Of a stretch of DNA of 64,000 nucleotides, positions 1-7,052 are shown piece after piece. The stretch covers positions 1-64,000 of the forward strand of contig CAVVJO010000041.1 in assembly GCA_963748545.1 (NCBI GenBank). The letters are read 5' to 3'. The notes beneath the pieces were generated by a model that was not told the DNA's origin, did no database searches, and saw only the letters and a program-made list of their open reading frames with translations. The position numbers were made by a program, and so were the translations under genes. Positions within the stretch are counted from its first letter, which is position 1. Each line of letters opens with the position of its first letter. The DNA is from Roseiarcus sp963748545. Lineage in GTDB: Bacteria; Pseudomonadota; Alphaproteobacteria; Rhizobiales; Beijerinckiaceae.

Positions 1-1
1 G

Positions 2-28
2 GGCCGCCCTCCCTGGGCGGCCTTTTTT
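2..28 (+). terminator. Rho-independent terminator of the gene left of the window
   Basis: A 9-bp GC stem (GGCCGCCCT ... with a short TCC loop ... GGGCGGCC) is followed by six T's. It lies upstream of surE and must serve a gene outside the window. The hairpin, T-run and several following bases recur almost exactly at 20022-20055, downstream of csbD. Confidence 0.8.
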
Positions 29-127
29 GTTTGAGCGCGGCCTTATAGCCCTTCCGAGCGATTTGCCGGACTGGTCTGGCGCGTTGACGGCCTCCGGCGT
101 ATGAGGCCATGCGAAAGGCGATCCCGC

Positions 128-898
128 ATGCGAATCCTACTGACCAACGACGACGGCATCCACGCGCCGGGACTCGCGGTGCTCGAGACGATCGCGAGCG
201 AACTCTCCGACGACGTTTTCGTTGTCGCACCGGAGACGGACCAGTCGGGCGTCGCTCATTCGCTGTCGCTCAGCGATCCGTTGCGGCTGCGCGAGATCAG
301 CCCGCGCCATTACGCCGTGAAGGGCACTCCGACCGACTGCGTCATCATGGGCGTACGGATGATTATGGCCGACAAGCGACCGGATCTCGTGCTTTCAGGC
401 GTCAATCGCGGCCAGAACGTCGCGGAGGACGTCACTTATTCGGGCACCATCGCCGGGGCGATCGAGGGCGCGATGCTCGGCATCCCGGCAATTTCGCTGT
501 CGCAGGCATACGCCGGCGTTCATGGGCGGCCGCTGATCGAATGGGAATCAGCTGAAAAGCATGCAGTCCCGCTGATTTGCCGAATTTTGTCGGCCGGCAT
601 CGCGCCCGGCGGGCTCATCAATGTCAACTTTCCCCCTTGCGCCGCAGACGATGTCAAGGGAATTGCTTTCACCCGCCAAGGACAGCGCAACGCCGAACTC
701 ATGCGGGTCGAACAACGGCGCGACGGCCGCGGGTTTCCGTATTACTGGCTGATGTTCCAGCGCAGCGAGATCACCTATGACGACGGCACGGACCTCGCGG
801 CGCTTGCAGAGCAGAAGATTTCGGTGACTCCCCTCAGGCTTGATCTCACCGACGATGATTCCCGGTTAAGATTGGAAAAGGCGTTCGCGATTTGGTGA
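128..898 (+). CDS. surE: 5'/3'-nucleotidase SurE
   Basis: SurE is a metal-dependent survival nucleotidase that dephosphorylates nucleoside monophosphates in the cytoplasm. The 256-aa product opens with the family signature MRILLTNDDGIHAPG, whose paired Asp residues bind the metal. It continues with the Ser/Asn-rich active-site stretch SGVNRGQNVAEDVTYSGT and the usual C-terminal extension. An upstream in-frame ATG at 101 would add nine residues before the conserved start; the ATG at 128 is preferred because the family begins at MRILL. Next gene is pcm, 31 bases on, the usual alphaproteobacterial surE-pcm-M23 order. Length is normal and the ORF intact. Confidence 0.96.
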   Translation: MRILLTNDDGIHAPGLAVLETIASELSDDVFVVAPETDQSGVAHSLSLSDPLRLREISPRHYAVKGTPTDCVIMGVRMIMADKRPDLVLSGVNRGQNVAEDVTYSGTIAGAIEGAMLGIPAISLSQAYAGVHGRPLIEWESAEKHAVPLICRILSAGIAPGGLINVNFPPCAADDVKGIAFTRQGQRNAELMRVEQRRDGRGFPYYWLMFQRSEITYDDGTDLAALAEQKISVTPLRLDLTDDDSRLRLEKAFAIW

Positions 899-929
899 CC
901 GAACGGGCGCCGAATGCGAGGGAGAGGGT

Positions 930-1585
930 TTGAGGGCGTCGGAGGCGGAAGAGCGCGCCCAGTTCACCCTGGCCATGAGGGCCAAGGGCATTGAGAATCT
1001 CGACCTTTTGCGTGCGCTGGAGCGCGTGCCGCGGGCCCTCTTCATGCCGCAGCGGTTCGCCGACATTTCCGGGCGCGATATTGCGCTTCCGATCGGCTGC
1101 GGCCAGACCTCCCAGCCGCCTTCGATCGTGGCTGCGATGATCGCCGCGCTCGACTTGCAGCCGACGGACACAGTTTGCGAAATCGGAACTGGGACAGGTT
1201 ATTGCACGGCTTTGCTCGCGCAGTTTGCGAAGCGCGTCGTCTCTCAGAGCGGTTTCAGACCCTCGCCGTAGAGGCCGCCGCCCGCGTTGAGGCGTTCGGG
1301 CTAGCCCACGTCGAGATTCTGTGGGCGGACGGATTCGAGCAGCATGCCGCAGGACGGCTTTTCGACAAGGTCATTGCACACGGGATCGTCGAACCGCCGG
1401 TGCGGGCGTTTCTAGACCTGCTTCAGCCGCAAGGCGCGATGGTGACGTCGGTCGCGGGTCCGGGGCGAGGCGAGCATCGGATCGTTCGGCTGACGCTTGG
1501 CGGGGAGGGCCCCGTGCACATGGCCGACTTTGGACGAGCGCGGGGCCTCAGACCGCTGGAGCACGGCCTTTCCCGCGCGCTGTGA
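930..1585 (+). pseudogene. pcm: Protein-L-isoaspartate O-methyltransferase, frameshifted
   Basis: Pcm uses S-adenosylmethionine to repair isoaspartyl residues in damaged proteins. The first part (from TTG at 930, with GGAG five bases upstream) runs through the SAM-binding motif CEIGTGTGYCTALL to VVS near base 1244. The rest (ERFQTLAVEAAARVEAFG, then ILWADGFEQ, ending LSRAL) is in another frame. One missing base near 1244-1250 separates the halves; adding it gives about 218 aa, normal for the family. Both halves are well conserved, so this may be a sequencing error rather than a dead gene. As read, the product stops at about 113 aa without the C-terminal substrate region. Confidence 0.85.
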
Positions 1586-1739
1586 CCGCCCACTCCGAAT
1601 GTCAGGATGATGGATGATGCTCCTCCATCTTCACAAACTCGCCGCAAGTCCTCACCAACGATTCATCTTAAACCTTGTCTTAACTCGGATGCTCCACATT
1701 ACCCGTGTTCTCAGCCGCGTAAACTACGGGTTCAGCCAC

Positions 1740-2978
1740 ATGAGTGATCGCGTTGCGTTTCTGGAAGGACGCGCTTTTCCGCGTCTTGCGCTGACTGGCC
1801 TGGCGCTCATCTGGCTCTCGGGATGTTCCGCGGACGTGTCGCGGTTCAACGCCAGCAGCAGTCCGTTCACCAATCCGTTCAGTTCCCAGACCGCTCAAGC
1901 GACGCCCGACGGCGCCGCGTCCGCGGGCCACGTGGCGGCCGCGCCGATCGCCCCCGCCGCCACGGTGGCCAGCGCGCCATTGCCAAGTTTGGCAGCGCCA
2001 GCGCCCGTCGCGTCCGCCTCGCAGCCGGTGGGCGGCAAGTCGACCGGTTGGAGCGCCGTCGGCGGCACGCCGATAGTAGTCGGAAGCGATGAAAATCTCG
2101 ACACGCTTTCGCGCCGTTATGGGGTACCTGCTTCCGCGCTGCTCTCCACAAACGGCCTTTCGAGTTCGGCCGAGATCAAGGGCGGCGCGCGCATCGTCGT
2201 GCCGGTGTACAGCGCTGGCGGGCGTGCTGTGGCGTCCGCGCCGTCGGCAAAAGAAAGGGATGTGGCCGAAGTTTCATCCAAGGCCGGAAAGAAGGCCGAG
2301 GAGGTCGCCTCAGTCGACGACGCCAAGGCGAAGAGGCTCGAGGAACGGACAAAGACCAAGGTCGGGCAGAAGAGCAAAGACGACGCCAAGACGGCCGATC
2401 TCAAAGGGAAGCCCGACGACGCGGCCAAGTCGCAGCCCACGACGCTCGTCAAAGCCGATACTGCAAAAGACGCCTCAAAATCCGACCTCTCGAACACGAC
2501 GGTCGCGAAAAAGCAGGGCATCGACGTTACGCCGACCGGCAACGTCGATCCGAAGGCGGCCGGCGCCAAGGAAGCCGCCACTTCCGAGGAAGCCGACGCC
2601 TCCGGGTCGAACCCGGAATTCCGCTGGCCCGCACGCGGCCGCATCATCCAGGGCTTCAAGGCGGGCGGCAACGACGGCATCGACATCTCGGTTCCTGCCG
2701 GCACCTCGGTGCGCGCGGCCGAAAGCGGCGTGGTGGTCTATTCGGGCGACGGTTTGAAGGGTTACGGCAATCTAGTGCTCATCAAGCACCCAAACGGCTA
2801 TGTCACAGCCTACGCCAATAACGGCGAACTCGACGTGAAGCGCGGCGAACAGGTTAAACGCGGGCAGATCATTGCAAAGTCCGGAGACACAGGCAACGTC
2901 AATGCGCCTCAGCTCCATTTCGAGCTGCGCAAGGGTTCTACACCGGTGGACCCAACGAGCTATCTCGCTGGGCTCTGA
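1740..2978 (+). CDS. LysM/M23-family murein hydrolase activator lipoprotein (NlpD-like)
   Basis: A 412-aa exported envelope protein. After MSDRVAFLEGRAFPR comes a hydrophobic stretch ending in the lipobox LSGC, so a lipid-anchored cysteine at about residue 29 is predicted. Then follow an Ala/Pro/Ser-rich linker, a LysM-like segment (ENLDTLSRRYGVPASALLSTNGL), a long Lys/Ala/Asp-rich linker and a C-terminal M23/LytM domain (WPARGRIIQGF ... GNDGIDISVPAGTSVRA ... HPNGYVTAYANN ... APQLHFELRKG). NlpD/EnvC-type proteins regulate cell-separation amidases, often without own catalytic activity; the usual zinc-binding HxH seems altered here (LHFELR present). An in-frame upstream ATG at 1614 is rejected because the signal peptide starts at 1740. 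The context after surE-pcm is typical. Confidence 0.9.
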   Translation: MSDRVAFLEGRAFPRLALTGLALIWLSGCSADVSRFNASSSPFTNPFSSQTAQATPDGAASAGHVAAAPIAPAATVASAPLPSLAAPAPVASASQPVGGKSTGWSAVGGTPIVVGSDENLDTLSRRYGVPASALLSTNGLSSSAEIKGGARIVVPVYSAGGRAVASAPSAKERDVAEVSSKAGKKAEEVASVDDAKAKRLEERTKTKVGQKSKDDAKTADLKGKPDDAAKSQPTTLVKADTAKDASKSDLSNTTVAKKQGIDVTPTGNVDPKAAGAKEAATSEEADASGSNPEFRWPARGRIIQGFKAGGNDGIDISVPAGTSVRAAESGVVVYSGDGLKGYGNLVLIKHPNGYVTAYANNGELDVKRGEQVKRGQIIAKSGDTGNVNAPQLHFELRKGSTPVDPTSYLAGL

Positions 2979-3294
2979 CCCAAGCGAAAACGAGGTTCAG
3001 GCTTTGCCTGGACATCAACAGCCGCTGGGGATTGCCGCGAGACACGATTGTTCCCGGTTTGGCTAGCAAGGCGGCGGGTCCCAGGAAAGGCCCGCCGCCT
3101 TTTGTTCGAGACGAGGGCCTTGAGCATCGGGGACAGCGGCGACAGACCCGGTCAGCGTCGCTCGGAGCGCCTCCGGTCCTTGTCACAACACAGGCGTGAG
3201 CAAGAGCGGGGCTCCGCGCAGCGACGACTGACTGCCCTCTTGTCCCGCGTGTTGCGCCGTTAGAGGATACCGCCGAGCTCGGCCATGCTTTCGC
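2979..3294. other. 316-bp intergenic stretch
   Basis: No protein-coding gene is supported. It holds the strong terminator at 3068-3103. The remaining 190 bases before the convergent minus-strand gene show only short overlapping ORFs without recognisable features. Confidence 0.6.
3068..3103 (+). terminator. Terminator of the surE-pcm-nlpD cluster
   Basis: GGCGGCGGG-T-CC pairs with GG-CCCGCCGCC around a CAGGAAA loop, preceded by AA and followed by TTTT. It lies 90 bases after the lipoprotein stop. Confidence 0.85.
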
Positions 3295-3591
3295 TCAGCG
3301 CGACCGAACCGGCCTTGCCGCCTGCAGGCCGCCCGAACGGCCGCCGCCGAGCCATCCTCCCAAGCCCGCGGCTTGCTCAGTCGATGGGGCCGCCACCACG
3401 ACCAGGAGTTCGTACTCCTTAGCGCTCCGCTCGAAGGGTTCCGACTTACTCTTGATGCGATAGGTCTGGGAATGGCTGTCTTCCGCCGGCAGCACTCGTA
3501 CTATTTCGAACGGGCCATTTGGTCTCGGAGCCGGCATGACCCTTAAATCGAAGTCGACAATCTGCCCTATCGCAAATTTGTTGTGATGCAT
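3295..3591 (-). CDS. Small conserved hypothetical protein
   Basis: A 98-aa protein whose first about 65 residues (MHHNKFAIGQIVDFDLR ... GPFEIVRVLPAEDSHSQTYRIKSKSEPFERSAKEYEL) look like a small soluble protein I associate with Hyphomicrobiales; no function is known to me. A beta-rich, SH3-like fold could be guessed from length and charge but is not shown. The Gly/Ser/Arg-rich tail after VVVAAPSTEQ looks unconserved and may be read-through beyond the usual stop. The gene stands alone, convergent with the lipoprotein operon and separated from DUF815 by 267 bases without a recognisable gene. Confidence 0.7.
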   Translation of the reverse strand: MHHNKFAIGQIVDFDLRVMPAPRPNGPFEIVRVLPAEDSHSQTYRIKSKSEPFERSAKEYELLVVVAAPSTEQAAGLGGWLGGGRSGGLQAARPVRSR

Positions 3592-3858
3592 GCGTGCGCC
3601 TCTAGCTACGACGTCCTCGCCGACGCGCGTGTGAAACAGGGTTTCGCCTACGCGAACTCCACGTCAGGGTTCGATTGGGGGAAGAGCGTCGCGACGAGCC
3701 GCCTTGCGGGCTCATGGCGATGAGATCCGGCCGAATTTCGAATGGCCTTCTTGTGCACTCAATTACGCCTTTTCGAGGGCGACGCCGATGAGGCGCTCCC
3801 TGATTGCCGCGGCGGCGCTACTGAATGAAGCCCAAAATGACGCCCGCCTTTCGACGGG

Positions 3859-4749
3859 CTATGGTGCCGGCGCCACGCTGCCGAGAGGCTTTCCAAGCCG
3901 TCCCGCAAGGTCCTGGGTGAACTGCCAGGCGGTGCGGCCGGAGCGGGAACCCCGGGTCGTCGCCCATTCGAGTGCGTCGCGTTCAATCGTTTCGGCAGGC
4001 GCGTCGAGGCCGAAATGCTTCGCGTAGCCCAGCACCATTGCGAGATAGTCGTCCTGACTGCAATGGTGGAAGCCGAGCCACAAGCCGAACCGGTCGGAGA
4101 GCGACACCTTCTCTTCGACCGCTTCCCCGGGGTTTATGGCGCTCGATCGCTCGTTTTCCATCATCTCGCGCGACAGAAGATGGCGGCGGTTGGACGTGGC
4201 GTAGAAGAGCACGTTGTCGGGCCGACCCTCAATGCCGCCCTCGAGCGCAGCCTTGAGCGACTTGTAGGAAGCGTCGCCCGCATCGAACGATAAATCATCG
4301 CAAAAGACGATGAAACGGTAATGCGAGTCGCGTAGCAGGCTCATCAGTGCAGGCAGGCCTTCGATATCTTCGCGATGGATCTCGATCAGCTTTAGATTTC
4401 CCGCAACCCCAGGTTCGCGGTTGATTGCCGCTTGAGCGGCCTTGACCAGTGACGATTTGCCCATGCCGCGCGCGCCCCAGAGGAGCGCGTTGTTGGCCGG
4501 GAGGCCGCGGGCGAAGCGCTCGGTGTTCTCGACCAGCAGGTCGCGCACCCGGTCGACCCCGCGCAAAAGCGAAATGTCGACACGGTTGACCTTGGCGACC
4601 GCGGCCAGCATCCGATTTTCCGCGCGCCAGACGAAGGCTTCCGCGGCGTCGAAGTCGGGACTGGACGGGGCGGGCGGCGCCAGCCGCTCGAGCGCCTCCG
4701 CGATCCGGCCCAAAAGGTCAGCTTGGCTTTGTAGCAGCGGAGAGGACAT
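3859..4749 (-). CDS. DUF815 family P-loop ATPase
   Basis: The 296-aa protein belongs to the DUF815 group of AAA-like ATPases. It has an N-terminal helical region, Walker A GARGMGKSS at about residues 92-100, Walker B-like IVFCDDLSF and a conserved TSNRRHLL segment resembling sensor 1, followed by a C-terminal domain (DRFGLWLGFHHCSQDDYLAMV). The cellular role is unknown. In Hyphomicrobiales this gene normally follows the surE-pcm-M23 genes and precedes yajC-secDF; here it is inverted relative to those and sec genes are absent. The start ATG at 4749 fits the family N-terminus. The ORF is intact. Confidence 0.88.
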   Translation of the reverse strand: MSSPLLQSQADLLGRIAEALERLAPPAPSSPDFDAAEAFVWRAENRMLAAVAKVNRVDISLLRGVDRVRDLLVENTERFARGLPANNALLWGARGMGKSSLVKAAQAAINREPGVAGNLKLIEIHREDIEGLPALMSLLRDSHYRFIVFCDDLSFDAGDASYKSLKAALEGGIEGRPDNVLFYATSNRRHLLSREMMENERSSAINPGEAVEEKVSLSDRFGLWLGFHHCSQDDYLAMVLGYAKHFGLDAPAETIERDALEWATTRGSRSGRTAWQFTQDLAGRLGKPLGSVAPAP

Positions 4750-4816
4750 GACTCTTAGCTCTGTTGGCGATCGCGGCCGCGCTTTGCCATAGATGCGCGC
4801 GAAGCTCCAGACGGGA

Positions 4817-5866
4817 CTATCTCAGCCGCACCACCACGACGACCCGCCGCACCGCGTCGATTACGGCTTGCGGTCGATCGAGCTGAATATAGTGGCGCGC
4901 GCCCAAAACTATCGTGTTGTCTCCGCGGGCCGAGAGCGCCGCGATCCCGTCGTGTCCTGCCCGCCAGGCGGCGACCTGCTCTGGCGGCCACGCGGAAACA
5001 CCGGCCGTCAGGACGGCGAGCGGCTTGTCGCCAAACGACGGGTTGGCCCCGTCGAGTTCACGCGTGTCCACGCCCCGCTGAGCGCCGCGCGAAGCGAAAT
5101 TCTCGATCTCCGAGATCTGGGCTTGCCAGTTGCTCGGGAGCGTTCGGACCCTGGCCATGGCGCGGGAAAGAAGGTCGTCCGACGCTGCGTCTGCTTCCGC
5201 CGGCTCAGGGCAAGCGCCCGCTTCGGGCGTGCGGGGATCGGACAATTGGCCTTCGCGCGCAAACTCAAGGCACGCTCGCATGCCCTCGAGCTGCTGGTCT
5301 AAAGCGTCCACCATAGCGTTGCGGCTCAAGGGCGGAGACGCCGCCTGGATCTTCTCCACCTGGCCCGCGAAGGAGGGATCGACCAACACAGCTCCGGCGA
5401 TATCATCGGGATAAGTAGCCAAGTAGAGCACCCCGACCATGCCGGCGAGCGAATGGCCAACATAGACGAAAGGCGCTTGTATCCGCGCAGCCTGGACGAG
5501 CTGGCGGAGGTCATCGACCATGTTCGTGAGGTCGGACGAGCGCGTTGCGGCGTCGCTGAACCCCAAACCTGCGCGGTCGTAGGAACAGACCCGGGTGAAT
5601 CTTGCGATCTCCGACTGGACATGTCGCCAGACCATCATCCCGCTGCCGGCCCCGGCGTCGAGCACGACCGCCGGGCTGCCGGCTCCTTCGCAAAAGAGGT
5701 TGAGGCGCCGGCCGGCGCCGTCGACAGGCACGAGAGTCTGCGGCGCCGCGTACACGGAGCTTGGCGTGATCGCCTGGGCGAAAGACAGAGGGGCGAAACA
5801 GCCGCTGACCGCGAGCGCGGCGGCGAGCGCCTTCCCGAACCTCGCGTCTTGGAGAGACGCCGTCAC
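4817..5866 (-). CDS. Exported alpha/beta-fold hydrolase
   Basis: About 349 aa. A hydrophobic N-terminus ending FAPLSFAQA is a likely Sec signal peptide, so it probably acts in the periplasm. The fold is shown by an oxyanion-region DAGAGSGMMVW, the nucleophile elbow GHSLAG (Ser), the acid region AVLVDPSF and a late catalytic-type His in GARHYIQLDRP. The substrate is unknown (esterase, lipase or similar). The best start is GTG at 5866, which overlaps the stop of the upstream 43-aa membrane protein (GTGA), implying translational coupling; an alternative TTG lies at 5872. The C-terminus is rich in Val/Arg. Confidence 0.85.
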   Translation of the reverse strand: MTASLQDARFGKALAAALAVSGCFAPLSFAQAITPSSVYAAPQTLVPVDGAGRRLNLFCEGAGSPAVVLDAGAGSGMMVWRHVQSEIARFTRVCSYDRAGLGFSDAATRSSDLTNMVDDLRQLVQAARIQAPFVYVGHSLAGMVGVLYLATYPDDIAGAVLVDPSFAGQVEKIQAASPPLSRNAMVDALDQQLEGMRACLEFAREGQLSDPRTPEAGACPEPAEADAASDDLLSRAMARVRTLPSNWQAQISEIENFASRGAQRGVDTRELDGANPSFGDKPLAVLTAGVSAWPPEQVAAWRAGHDGIAALSARGDNTIVLGARHYIQLDRPQAVIDAVRRVVVVVRLR

Positions 5867-5994
5867 GACCAACTATAGGCGAACAGACCCATGACGACGA
5901 CGATGAGCACGGCGGCGAAGACGTAGTGCTTCGCCTCCCAGTCGTGCATCGTCAGGATGGGTTTGCGGGTCTTGATCGGGCGCCGGGAGGACAT
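5863..5994 (-). CDS. 43-aa single-pass membrane protein
   Basis: A short ORF, MSSRRPIKTRKPILTMHDWE followed by a hydrophobic span (YVFAAVLIVVVMGLFAYSW) that forms one clear transmembrane helix at the C-terminus. The N-terminus is basic, suggesting N-in topology by the positive-inside rule. GGGAGG-like sequence lies upstream and its TGA overlaps the GTG start of the hydrolase. Codon use resembles neighbours (mostly G/C in third positions). The role is unknown; it could assist or anchor the exported hydrolase. It diverges from sufA. Confidence 0.65.
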   Translation of the reverse strand: MSSRRPIKTRKPILTMHDWEAKHYVFAAVLIVVVMGLFAYSWS

Positions 5995-6044
5995 GGGCGT
6001 CGCGTAGCATGAAAGGCGGCGAGGGCAAACCCTCCGCGCCACCC

Positions 6045-6073
6045 TGTCAAAACCGCCGCTCCGGTGCTATATC
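6045..6073 (+). promoter_or_regulatory. Possible sigma-70 type promoter for the SufA/IscA gene
   Basis: TGTCAA and TATATC are separated by 17 bases, 46 bases upstream of the start codon. Only resemblance to the housekeeping consensus supports it. Confidence 0.4.
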
Positions 6074-6118
6074 ATGCGAACGGCGACGGGCCTTGAACCC
6101 GGGTGACGGAGAGACATT

Positions 6119-6505
6119 ATGGCGTCCAGACTCCTGCGGCGGCAGGTTATGACTTTGACTGACGCGGCTGCGGAGCGTGTGCGCGCGCTGACAGAAGCCG
6201 CCGCCCGTCCAATCGCGGGCGTTCGGGTGGGCGTGAAGAACGGCGGCTGCGCCGGCATGGCCTACACTATGGAATTGGCGGAGACCGTGGAGCCACTCGA
6301 CGAAGTGGTCGAGGACAAGGGGGTCAAGCTCCTGATCGACCCCAAGGCGATTTTGTTTCTGCTCGGCGCCGAGATGGACTTCTCCGTCGACAAGTTTTCG
6401 GCGAGTTTTTCGTTTCGCAATCCCAACGAAACCTCGGCGTGCGGCTGCGGCGAGAGCGTCGCCATAACGCCGGCGAGCCCGGAAGCGCTAAACGCTCCGG
6501 CGTGA
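6119..6505 (+). CDS. Iron-sulfur cluster assembly accessory protein (SufA/IscA family)
   Basis: A 128-aa A-type carrier that passes Fe-S clusters to apoproteins. The three ligand cysteines are visible: one in VKNGGCAGMAYTM and two in the C-terminal SACGCGES. The core MTLTDAAAERVRALT starts at residue 11, after a ten-residue leader. ATG at 6119 has GGAGAG six bases upstream, so it is kept as start. The C-terminal tail ITPASPEALNAPA is variable. The gene is not in a suf operon here; it stands alone, followed by a TfoX-like remnant. Which A-type carrier (SufA, IscA or ErpA) cannot be decided from sequence alone. Confidence 0.92.
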   Translation: MASRLLRRQVMTLTDAAAERVRALTEAAARPIAGVRVGVKNGGCAGMAYTMELAETVEPLDEVVEDKGVKLLIDPKAILFLLGAEMDFSVDKFSASFSFRNPNETSACGCGESVAITPASPEALNAPA

Positions 6506-6543
6506 ACGAGGATCGTCTAAAATAGCTTTTTGCGCCCTTGGCG

Positions 6544-6714
6544 GCAGTCGACGTCAGGCGGATGTTCGGCGGTTGCGCCGTTTACGCCGACGGGCTCTGG
6601 GCGACGCACGGCATCCAGGCTGCGCTTCGCAAAGCGGCTGTCAAAGCGGCAGAACCCAGTCCTTCGCGACTTCGTCCAGTTGCGATGCGGGCGCGTCGAA
6701 CCCCAGAAAGATAG
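6544..6714 (+). pseudogene. Possible TfoX/Sxy-like remnant with internal deletion
   Basis: The reading frame AVDVRRMFGGCAVYADGLW resembles the N-terminal signature of TfoX domain proteins (RRMFGGxGxYxDGL). It then jumps to an Ala/Lys-rich segment (ATHGIQAALRKAAVKAAEPS) like the end of such proteins. Most of the domain (about 60 residues) would be missing. I recall TfoX genes downstream of A-type carrier genes in related genomes, which supports a decayed gene rather than chance. No good RBS precedes it. The call is tentative. Confidence 0.4.
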
Positions 6715-6755
6715 GGCGCGATAAGGGCCCTTGATCACGTCGAAAGGTTTTCGGT

Positions 6756-7034
6756 CTAGAGGCGCTTCGCGATCTCTCGCACGGCTGCCACGCTGATCGC
6801 GACATAGGCTGCAATCGCGGCAGCGCTGACCCCCATAAGCCGGAGATTGATCACCAGGCCATCGCCCGACCAGGGGTTGTCGGCCTTAATCGCTCCATAG
6901 ATCAAGCCGAGAGCGACCGCGGCCGCGATCGTAAGCGGCAGGCCCACTGCACGGCTGAGCCGATAAAGTCCGAATGGGACGACGATCCCGAGCGCCAGGA
7001 GCGCCAAAATGCGGACAAACCCAAATCTGAGCAT
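6756..7034 (-). CDS. Small integral membrane protein
   Basis: A 92-aa protein with two or three hydrophobic helices (FVRILALLALGIVVPFGLY, LTIAAAVALGLIYGAI, MGVSAAAIAAYVAISVAAV) and short polar connections. It resembles no family I recognise. The gene follows the RhlE-type helicase by 18 bases on the same strand and is probably co-transcribed. Codon use is typical of the region. Its function cannot be inferred. Confidence 0.65.
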   Translation of the reverse strand: MLRFGFVRILALLALGIVVPFGLYRLSRAVGLPLTIAAAVALGLIYGAIKADNPWSGDGLVINLRLMGVSAAAIAAYVAISVAAVREIAKRL

Positions 7035-7052
7035 CGCCGTAAAGGGGCGCGG

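Noticed and set aside
6641..6727. Minus-strand peptide LSRPIFLGFDAPASQLDEVAK resembling the start of Hsp20-type IbpA proteins (in part)
   Set aside because: The match is short, has no start codon or the following YPPYNIE motif, and overlaps the TfoX-like remnant; too weak to call.
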